9,843 bases of DNA, taken from contig DOUO01000104.1 of assembly GCA_003520555.1 (NCBI GenBank), forward strand, positions 1-9,843. The letters run 5' to 3'. The notes below the pieces were generated by a model. It had not been told where the DNA came from and did not search any database. It worked only from the letters and a program-made list of their open reading frames with translations. Of the stretch, positions 1 to 8,700 are shown one piece after another. Origin of the DNA: Oscillospiraceae bacterium. Its GTDB lineage: Bacteria > Bacillota > Clostridia > Oscillospirales > Acutalibacteraceae. Position numbers and translations under genes: made by a program. Position 1 is the first letter of the stretch. Each line of letters starts with the position of its first letter.

Positions 1-972
1 TTAGCCATAGATTTCACGCAGCCTTTCCCTAATCATTTCCGCGCCGGTCTGTGTGCGGATACCGCTTGATATAATGTGAATAACCTTGTTTTCCGCCTCA
101 ACGCCGAGGTAGTAGCCCAAAACAGGCTCGGCTCCCTCGCTTGCGCGCTTGCAGCTTTCCCTTGCCATAACAATCAGTCTGTTGTCAACAAACTTTTCAA
201 ACGCGGACGGAGATTTTTTGTATTCCTCAATCGCCCTGCGGCAGTCGTAATCCGCGCGCTTTTCAAGCTCGTCAATCAGGTATTCCGCGCCCTTAACAGC
301 GGCATCGGTGACGGATTTTTTGTTAAAGCCCGGGACCTCGCAAAGCGCCCTGTCAAGGAAATCCTTTCCGGCGTTTGCGCGCGCGGCGCGAATGGCGGTT
401 TTTACGTTTGCGTAAAACACCAGGTTTTCAAAATATGTCTTTAAAAATTGTGAATGAAAGCTTTTTGCGATATCAAGCATTTCACGCATTGCGGCGCTGT
501 CAAGCACGCTGTCGCCGAGCCTCGCGTCGCCCGTGTGCGCCAAAAGCTCGTAGGCTTCGTCGCAGGGCTTTTGCATAAATTCGGGCAAAAGGCTCATTCT
601 GCGGCGCTCAACCGCCTCAATAACGGTTTCGTGGCTGACGGTGCAGGGCTCAAGCATAAGCGAGCGGTATTCCCTGTTCGCCATAGTGCCCTTTAAGGCA
701 ACCTTAAAATTATGTATGTCGTTCAAAATGATGAAGGGTCTGAATATGTCAAAATCGGGAGCAACGCTTCTGAGGTAATCCCAGGTTTTTTTGTTGCGGT
801 CGCGCAAAATTTCGTCAACCGTGTTTCCGTCGCCCACGCCCCTGTCGCTCAGCGCCGCGCAAAGCTGCCCGGAGTTTTGGCACGCCAAAAGCTGCTCTAT
901 GTCCTGCGCGTTTAAAAGCGAGGTTTCCTTTGCCCTGACAGAACCGATGGAGAATTCATATGATAAAGCCAT
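1..972 (-). CDS. ntpC: V-type ATPase subunit C (central-stalk socket, eukaryotic d equivalent)
   Basis: This is a 323-residue protein of the V-ATPase d/AC39 (NtpC) family. In the complex it is the funnel-shaped cap that joins the central rotor stalk to the proteolipid ring, so it sits on the cytoplasmic face of the membrane. The family is recognised from the N-terminal MALSYEFSIGSVRAKE stretch, the internal segment around residues 75-100 (FDIFRPFIILNDIHNFKVAL), and the mostly helical, soluble character with no membrane segments. The length is close to the usual 330 or so. The ATG at 970-972 is preceded by AAGGAGGA (976-983), which itself contains the ntpE stop codon (982-984). The genes are 9 bases apart and translation is probably coupled. 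The TAA stop is the first three bases of the window, so the gene is complete, but the rest of the operon is cut off. Confidence 0.95.
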   Translation of the reverse strand: MALSYEFSIGSVRAKETSLLNAQDIEQLLACQNSGQLCAALSDRGVGDGNTVDEILRDRNKKTWDYLRSVAPDFDIFRPFIILNDIHNFKVALKGTMANREYRSLMLEPCTVSHETVIEAVERRRMSLLPEFMQKPCDEAYELLAHTGDARLGDSVLDSAAMREMLDIAKSFHSQFLKTYFENLVFYANVKTAIRAARANAGKDFLDRALCEVPGFNKKSVTDAAVKGAEYLIDELEKRADYDCRRAIEEYKKSPSAFEKFVDNRLIVMARESCKRASEGAEPVLGYYLGVEAENKVIHIISSGIRTQTGAEMIRERLREIYG

Positions 973-981
973 ACATCCTCC

Positions 982-1563
982 TTACCGAGCAAAGAGCTCG
1001 CGGTTAATCAAATCCTCGATTTCATCTCTGCGGGAGCCGATAAGCGCGTTTATGTCCATATTTTCCTCAACATCGCCGCTCTTAAGAACAAACCCGCCCG
1101 AAATATCAATCGGGGTTTTGCTTACGTCGGCGTTAAGTCCGCGTTCTCCGATTTTGCTTTCAAAGTCGGAGGGCAAGCGGTTCAAATCCTTCTGATTGAG
1201 GTAAACCGTGCCGCTTTTGCCCTTAAGCTGCGCGGCAAGCCTGTAAAGCGCGTCAAAATATTCGTTATCGCCGAGGTTGAGAAGGTAGTTTCCCAGCGCC
1301 TCAACGGTTTTATCAATTTCATTTCTGCGTTGTTTCAGCAGCGCGTTGCGGGTTTCAAGCTCTGCGCGGCTTTTTGAGGAAGCCTCAATCTGCTTAAGCT
1401 TTGCCGCGGTTTTTGAGCTTATTTCCGCCGCATTTTTGTCGGCGGTTTTTTCCGCCTGCTGCATAATGGCGGCGCATTCGTCCGAAGCCCGAGCCATAAT
1501 TTCGTCAACGGTTTTTTTGCTGTCCGCCTTTATGCGTTCAATAATTTTGTCACCGCCGTTCAT
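982..1563 (-). CDS. ntpE: V-type ATPase subunit E (peripheral stator)
   Basis: This 193-residue protein matches the NtpE/AtpE stator family. Subunit E pairs with the G-type subunit (the ntpF product here) to form the peripheral stalk that holds the catalytic head still while the rotor turns. The N-terminal half (about residues 1-95) is charged, alanine-rich and heptad-like, as expected for the long helix. The C-terminal half (about 100-193) is the globular part that binds the catalytic head, including the typical DISGGFVLKSGDVEENM stretch near residues 153-169 and a final DEIEDLINRELF segment. The ATG at 1561-1563 has an AAAGGAGGA ribosome site (1569-1577) with a 6-base gap. It is separated from ntpK by 66 bases that can fold into two hairpins, and it runs into the ntpC ribosome site downstream. 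The length is normal for the family. Confidence 0.93.
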   Translation of the reverse strand: MNGGDKIIERIKADSKKTVDEIMARASDECAAIMQQAEKTADKNAAEISSKTAAKLKQIEASSKSRAELETRNALLKQRRNEIDKTVEALGNYLLNLGDNEYFDALYRLAAQLKGKSGTVYLNQKDLNRLPSDFESKIGERGLNADVSKTPIDISGGFVLKSGDVEENMDINALIGSRRDEIEDLINRELFAR

Positions 1564-1587
1564 ACGCGTCCTCCTTTGTAGTTATTA

Positions 1588-1623
1588 TTGCGTTTACGCA
1601 AATTCATTTTGCGGCTGCGCCGC
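1588..1623 (-). promoter_or_regulatory. Two mRNA hairpins in the ntpK-ntpE spacer
   Basis: The spacer holds GCGGC-TGC-GCCGC (1611-1623), a five-pair all-GC stem with a three-base loop, then TTGCG-TTTA-CGCAA (1588-1601). In the minus-strand message they lie just after the ntpK stop (1630-1632) and before the ntpE ribosome site. No U-run follows the GC-rich stem in the message direction, so it does not look like an intrinsic terminator. It may stabilise the upstream message or slow 5'-3' traffic, but this is inference. Confidence 0.5.
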
Positions 1624-1629
1624 GCTAAA

Positions 1630-4088
<2,459 letters not shown>

Positions 4089-4094
4089 ATAGCA

Positions 4095-4114
4095 TCACCA
4101 CACTTTTATCCTCC
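4095..4114 (-). promoter_or_regulatory. Ribosome site with a GTG-TGG-TGA mini-ORF before ntpI
   Basis: On the minus strand, GGAGG (4110-4114) is followed after six bases by GTG (4101-4103), then TGG and TGA (4095-4097). This reading frame is the same as that of ntpI, which begins three codons after the TGA. The TGA overlaps an out-of-frame ATG (4093-4095). So the best-placed start in front of ntpI yields only two codons, and the true TTG start is reached 21 bases past the ribosome site, with only a weak GGTG-like match nearer. Confidence 0.5.
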
Positions 4115-4117
4115 GCT

Positions 4118-4429
4118 TCAGCCCAGCAGGGCGTCGGCGGCTTTTTTAATTACGGCTTCACGGTTTTTGTCCGCGGCGGCGGAAATTGCCGCGCAGTCCT
4201 TTTTTGCGTTTTCCGCGGCTTCGGCAGCGGCTTTTTCGCCGTCGGCGCGCGCTTTTTCAAGCTGCCTGTCGGCGTCCGCCCCGGCTTGCGCGGTGCGTTT
4301 GGAAACAAGCTCCTGCGCGTCCTGCCTTGCCTTTGACGCCATTCCCGCGGCTGTTTGGCGGGCGTTCAGCTCGCTGTTTTTAGCCTCGGCTTCGGCGGCG
4401 CAGATAGCGTCTAACATGTCCTTTGCCAT
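4118..4429 (-). CDS. ntpF: V-type ATPase G-type stator subunit (NtpF; also annotated subunit G/H)
   Basis: This is a 103-residue, alanine-, lysine- and glutamate-rich protein with no membrane segment, predicted to be a single long helix (about residues 5-95). That is the form of the short peripheral-stalk partner of subunit E, about 107 residues in E. hirae NtpF. Sequence alone is low in complexity, so the call rests mainly on composition, length and position: it is the first gene of the operon, directly ahead of ntpI, as in ntpFIKEC. The ATG at 4427-4429 has AAAGGAG (4436-4442) six bases upstream. The stop TGA (4118-4120) is 29 bases from the ntpI start. Databases name this family either V-ATPase subunit G or H. 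The identification as the E-subunit partner is inferred from family knowledge. Confidence 0.85.
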   Translation of the reverse strand: MAKDMLDAICAAEAEAKNSELNARQTAAGMASKARQDAQELVSKRTAQAGADADRQLEKARADGEKAAAEAAENAKKDCAAISAAADKNREAVIKKAADALLG

Positions 4430-4448
4430 AATACGCTCCTTTCGTTAC

Positions 4449-4479
4449 GCGGCTTGTTATAAAAATAACAAAAAACCGC
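4449..4479 (-). promoter_or_regulatory. 5'-leader hairpin of the V-ATPase message
   Basis: TTGTTAT-AAAA-ATAACAA (4454-4471) forms a perfect seven-pair stem, and outside it GCGG (4449-4452) pairs with CCGC (4476-4479) across an asymmetric bulge. In the minus-strand message this 31-base structure would begin roughly ten bases from the predicted start and end seven bases before the ntpF ribosome site. It could protect the 5' end or tune initiation. The fold is seen in the sequence and the role is inferred. Confidence 0.45.
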
Positions 4480-4494
4480 ACTGTTATAAAGATT

Positions 4495-4523
4495 ATCTTA
4501 CCACATTTGCGCATTAAATGCAA
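4495..4523 (-). promoter_or_regulatory. Candidate V-ATPase operon promoter
   Basis: Reading the minus strand, TTGCAT (4518-4523) and TAAGAT (4495-4500) are separated by exactly 17 bases, placing the start near 4488 and giving a leader of about 60 bases before ntpF. The match to TTGACA/TATAAT is only moderate (3 of 6 and 4 of 6). The palindrome GCATT-A-AATGC (4511-4521) lies across the -35 and spacer, where a repressor or activator could act. Confidence 0.4.
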
Positions 4524-4980
4524 CAAAAAAATTCAATATGTTTTATTCACATCATTTAAAATGTATGTTTTTACATCAAAATTGAATTTTTGTCCGACAA
4601 AAAAATCATAAAAACGATTGACATTATATACATATTTATATATTATATTCTTGACGGAAAATTATTAAAGGGATATGGTTGTGATATTAGACAAATATTA
4701 ACTCTTTTTTATGCCCTAAAGTATATATCTTTTCTTCCGCGAAAAACAGGGGAATATGAAAAACACTTTGCGCAATTGCATAACTTTTTTTGAAAAAACC
4801 CCTTTATCTTAGTAATAAGCACAGTGAAATTATAAACATATATATAAATTATACACTGATATTTTAAAAACATAATATTTGACAGCCTTTTTTTAATTCA
4901 ATGTTTATGAACAAAAAATGACAATTACAAACTGCAAAACGTCCTTTTAAATCCTACTTGAAGCTATTGCGAACAAAAAC
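4524..4980. other. AT-rich divergent intergenic region without a convincing gene
   Basis: Base composition drops sharply from the flanking genes to mostly A and T. The region contains an 11-bp inverted repeat (4527-4537 with 4581-4591), a palindrome CATTTAAAATG at its centre (4553-4563), the inverted repeat TTTTTGT-CCG-ACAAAAA (4587-4603), one strong plus-strand promoter, and an imperfect direct repeat (GAACAAAAAATGACA at 4909-4923, GAACAAAAACTTGACA at 4971-4986). Only very short reading frames with poor ribosome sites are present. I see no tRNA-like or known riboswitch pattern. Confidence 0.7.
4618..4646 (+). promoter_or_regulatory. Near-consensus sigma-A promoter with no adjacent gene
   Basis: TTGACA (4618-4623), a 17-base spacer and TATTAT (4641-4646) match 11 of 12 consensus positions. 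Transcription would begin near 4653, about 410 bases before the TetR start. A second, weaker pair, TTGACG (4651-4656), 17 bases, TATGGT (4674-4679), follows at once. What this promoter makes is unclear: a long leader for the downstream operon or a small RNA. Confidence 0.5.
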
Positions 4981-5009
4981 TTGACACTTTTTTGCTTTAA
5001 TGTTATACT
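4981..5009 (+). promoter_or_regulatory. Promoter of the TetR-RND operon (extended -10)
   Basis: TTGACA (4981-4986), a 17-base spacer and TATACT (5004-5009) with TGT directly in front of the -10 box (5001-5003) give a strong sigma-A promoter. The start point should fall near 5016, leaving a leader of about 47 bases. The palindrome at 5009-5022 sits on the end of the -10 box and the start point. Confidence 0.8.
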
Positions 5010-5022
5010 TTACTTTAGTAAA
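5009..5022. promoter_or_regulatory. Probable TetR-type operator at the transcription start
   Basis: TTTACT-TT-AGTAAA is a perfect 6+6 inverted repeat, with two further symmetric bases (TA at 5006-5007 and 5024-5025) beyond one mismatch. It overlaps the last base of the -10 box and the predicted start point, so a dimer bound here would block RNA polymerase. The next gene encodes a TetR-family regulator, so autorepression is the natural reading, but binding is inferred. Confidence 0.6.
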
Positions 5023-5062
5023 ATACGTATATTATTACTGCGTATGGAAAGGGGAGTTTGAA

Positions 5063-5674
5063 ATGATTAAAAGCACATTTTATAATTTGCCCGAGGCAAA
5101 AAAACAAAGGGTTATTGAAGCAATTGTTGACGAGTTCGCCGCCGAGAACACAAACAGGGTAAGTATTAACAACATCATCCGCAAAGCGGAGATTTCACGC
5201 GGAAGCTTTTACCAGTATTTTGATGACAAAATGGATTTGGCAGAAGTGCTCCTCAAGTTCTACATAATGAAATTTGAGGAAAAGGTAAACGAGGTAATCA
5301 ACGTTTCGCGCGGCGACATTTTCTACACCTACGAGGAATGTTTTACAATCATCGCCATGCTCGGAGACGGAGAAAAGAACAAATCGGTTTTCAAAAAACT
5401 GATTGTAAATATCCGCAGCGCCAACACCGTTGTGTCGGATTATCTGCAAAAACGCTGCACCGGCTTTGACGCAATCAACAGTCTTCGCTCGCGGCTTTCA
5501 CGCAAGAACCTCAAATCGGGCGACGAAGCGTTCTTTAATTACGTAAACAACATTCTGACGCTTGTTTTAAAGCAGTCGGTTCGCGATTATTTTGTTGACG
5601 GCAAGGATTATGAGCTTGTTAAGAAAGGCTATCTTAAACAAATTGACATCGTAAAGTCCGGCGCGTGCGCTTAA
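5063..5674 (+). CDS. TetR/AcrR-family transcriptional regulator
   Basis: This is a 203-residue DNA-binding regulator. The N-terminal TetR domain covers roughly residues 10-58, and its helix-turn-helix is clear in VSINNIIRKAEISRGSFYQY (33-52), followed by FDDKMDL, the usual end of this domain. Residues about 60-203 form the helical ligand-binding and dimer part, which varies and does not reveal the inducer. The ATG at 5063-5065 is chosen because GGGGAG (5051-5056) sits six bases upstream. An in-frame ATG at 5000 would place 21 extra residues across the -10 box and start point and is unlikely. The gene is 40 bases ahead of the RND pump in the same direction, the usual arrangement of a local repressor with its efflux pump. 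It probably represses both genes from the palindrome at 5009-5022. Confidence 0.93.
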   Translation: MIKSTFYNLPEAKKQRVIEAIVDEFAAENTNRVSINNIIRKAEISRGSFYQYFDDKMDLAEVLLKFYIMKFEEKVNEVINVSRGDIFYTYEECFTIIAMLGDGEKNKSVFKKLIVNIRSANTVVSDYLQKRCTGFDAINSLRSRLSRKNLKSGDEAFFNYVNNILTLVLKQSVRDYFVDGKDYELVKKGYLKQIDIVKSGACA

Positions 5675-5714
5675 ACGTATACGCCGGCATTGACAAACGT
5701 TCAAAGGAGCTGCC

Positions 5715-8700
5715 ATGTTATCTAAACTGAGCGTAAAAAAACCGCTGACCGTTTTTGTCGGCGTTATACTTGTATTGGTGTTGGGAGTTGTTTCATTTAT
5801 GAAAATGACTCCCGATCTTTTGCCGAATCTTGATTTGCCCTACGCGGTAATAATTACGCCGTACCCCGGTCAAACCCCCGAAACCGTTGAAAAAACCGTT
5901 TCAAAGCCGCTTGAAAGCGCGGTTTCGGTCATCGACGGCGTAAAGCAAATCACTTCAAACTCCGCCGACAGCTATTCTATGCTTCTCATAGAATTCGAGG
6001 ACGGAACAAATATGGATACCGCCACAATCGACATCCGTTCAAGCCTTGATACAATAAAGGACAGCTGGGACGAAACGGTCGGCTCGCCGTTTCTTGTGAA
6101 GGCAAACCCGAACATCCTGCCCGTGGCCATGCTTGCCGTTGACTACAAAGGAAAAAACCGTCAGGAAATTTCCGACTTTGTGTCCGACGAGCTGATGAAC
6201 CGCCTTGAAGGCATCGACGGCGTAGCTTCGGTGTCGGACAAGGGCTTGGTAACTCAGCGCGAAAGCGTAATTATTTCGCAGAAAAAGCTTGACTCGCTCA
6301 ATAAAAAAATAAACGCCGCGCTTGATTCTCAGTTTGCCGACGCCGAGGACAAAATAAACGACGCGAAGGCTCAGCTTGAAAACAACATCGCCCTCGCGCA
6401 AAACGGCTCGCAAACCCTGTCGGATTCCATCGGGGACGTCGGTGCAGCGCAGGACGAGCTGTCGAAAAAGCTTGCCGACGCGCGCACTCAGGCGGCAAAC
6501 GGCGGCTCAAAGGTAATCACCGCGCAAATGCAGCTTCTTGACCAAAAATCAGCTTTGCTGCAAAATAAAACAACGCTTGAAACTCTTTACAAAACTCTCC
6601 TTTCGGTAAGAACAGCCTATACCGAACTGGTTGAAAAAAAGGAAGGGCTTGAAAACACCCAAAAGCTCCTTGAAACCTCAAAGGAGCAGTATCAAGCGCT
6701 CAGGAAAATTCTGGACGACTCCGAAGCCGACGAACAACAAACGGCTCAGGCGCGCGCTCAGCTTGAACAGCTCAAAAAAACTCTTGAGCTGTACGGCGTC
6801 AGCCCCGAAAACATTGACGAAGCGCTTAAGCAAACAAAGGATACAATTGAAACCGTTGACAAATCAATCGCGGAAATCGAGGCAAAGCTCGGCGATTTAG
6901 GCACAACAATAGAAAAGCTTGACGAAACAATCGAAGCCCTGCCAAATCAGATTGCCGCAATTGACGACGGCGTAAAACAGCTTGATACGGCAATCGCCGG
7001 GCTTGACGACAACACCGTTACCGTTAACGAAGCGCTTTCCACAATCGCACGTCAACAGTCAGGCGCCGACTTTAAGCTTTCCGGCACGGTCGCGGCGTTA
7101 AGCGCAAAGCAAAGCGAGCTTAACTCAACCGCGGCTCAGCTCAACGCGGCAAAATCGGAGCTTGATAAAAATTCGGGCGAGCTGTCAACACAGAAAAAAG
7201 CCGCCAAGGAAAAGGCGGACGTAAACGGCACGGTAACTCTTGACAATATTTCGGGCATTTTAACCGCGCAAAACTTTTCAATGCCCGCGGGCTATGTAAC
7301 CGACGACAATAATAATAAGTATATGGTACGCGTGGGCGACGAGGTAAAGAACGCCAAGGAGCTAAACAACCTTGCGCTGTTCGACACCAAAATCGACGGA
7401 ATCGGCGTAGTGAGGCTCAGCGACGTAGCTGACGTCGTGTCCGCCGACGATTCAAAGGACATCTACGCGAAAATCAATAATACCGACGGCGTTGTGTTAA
7501 GCTTCAGCAAGCAGAGCAACATCGCCACCTCAACCGTCTGCGACAATATCAACAGCACAATCGCTCAGCTTGAAAAGGATAACGAAGGGCTTGAATTCAC
7601 CGCCCTCTACAGCCAGGGCAATTACATCCGCATAGTGGTAAACGGAGTGCTGCAAAACCTGCTCATGGGCGCGGCTCTCGCGATTATAATACTCCTTATC
7701 TTCCTGCGCGATATCAAGCCTACGGTAATCGTCGCGTTTTCAATTCCCGTCAGCGTGGTTTTCGCCATTGTCATGATGTACTTCAGCGGAGTTTCGCTCA
7801 ACATGATTTCGCTTTCGGGACTCGCAATCGGCGTAGGTATGCTGGTTGACAACTCAATTGTAGTTATCGAAAATATTTACCGCCTGCGCGCAAAGGGCTA
7901 CAACGCGATCCAGGCGTCGCTCAACGGAGCGCGTCAGGTTGCAGGCGCGATTCTCGCCTCAACGCTTACAACAATCTGCGTGTTCGCGCCGATTGTTTTC
8001 GTCGAGGGCATCACACGCCAAATCTTCTCGGATATGGCGCTTACAATCACATATTCGCTTATGGCAAGCCTGCTTGTCGCGCTCACTTTGGTTCCCGCAA
8101 TGGGACAAAGCATGCTCAAAAAAATCAGGCAGCCCAAAAAGCAAGGCGAGGGAAAAATCCTCAAAGCCTACGATAAAAGCGTGCGCTTTGTGCTGCGTCA
8201 CAAGGTTGTCGCAATCCTCGCGGCCGTCGCCCTGTTAATCGGCAGCGGCTTCGGCGCGTTCGCGCGCGGCTTCAGCTTTATGCCCACAATGAGCAGCACG
8301 CAAATTCAGGTTAACGTCACCCTTGACGCCAACTCAACCTTTGAGGAAACCGTGGCTCAGGGTGAAAAGCTCGGCAAGGTTCTCAACAGCCGCGACGAAT
8401 TTGAAACCGTCGGAGTCACGGCAGGAAATTCAATGGGAGCGGCGGTGCTCGGCGCAAGCGTAGACCGCAGCGACGCCGGCAGTCTTATGGCTTACGGCGT
8501 TCTCAAAGAGGACAAGGTGAAGGACGGCTCAAAAATCGCGAAGGAGCTTGAAAAGGAGCTTGAAGGCATCGACGGCGAAGTCACCGTCAGCTCAGGCTCA
8601 ATGGGCAATATGTCAACCCTTCTCGGGGACGGCGGAGTTAAGCTTCTGCTCTACGGCGACGACCTCGAAAAGCTGAAATCCTCGGCTGAGGACATCGCGA

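Noticed and set aside
4095..4097. TGA before ntpI read as selenocysteine or readthrough
   Set aside because: No SECIS-like hairpin is visible just downstream, and V-ATPase I subunits have no selenocysteine at their N terminus.
4590..4793. Open frame of 67 codons in the AT-rich intergenic region
   Set aside because: It starts with TTG inside an inverted repeat, has no ribosome site, spans the strong promoter at 4618-4646 and has a composition typical of random AT-rich DNA.
4756..4812. 18-codon frame (MKNTLRNCITFFEKTPLS) after AGGGG
   Set aside because: The spacing from AGGGG to ATG is only three bases and nothing else supports it as a peptide gene or leader.
4879..4909. Third promoter from the TTGACA at 4879-4884
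   Set aside because: No -10 hexamer better than 3 of 6 lies 16-19 bases downstream, so the box alone is not enough.
5000..5062. Upstream in-frame start for the TetR gene
   Set aside because: The ATG at 5000 overlaps the extended -10 motif and precedes the predicted transcription start. The ATG at 5063 has an excellent ribosome site and gives a normal TetR N terminus.
5676..5695. CGTATACG palindrome and TTGACA in the TetR-RND gap as a separate pump promoter
   Set aside because: The gap is only 40 bases and a -10 box at the proper spacing would fall at or past the RND start codon; co-transcription with the regulator is simpler.
7934..8238. Several overlapping open frames on both strands within the RND gene
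   Set aside because: They are shadows of the strongly coding RND frame, with no ribosome sites or recognisable domains.
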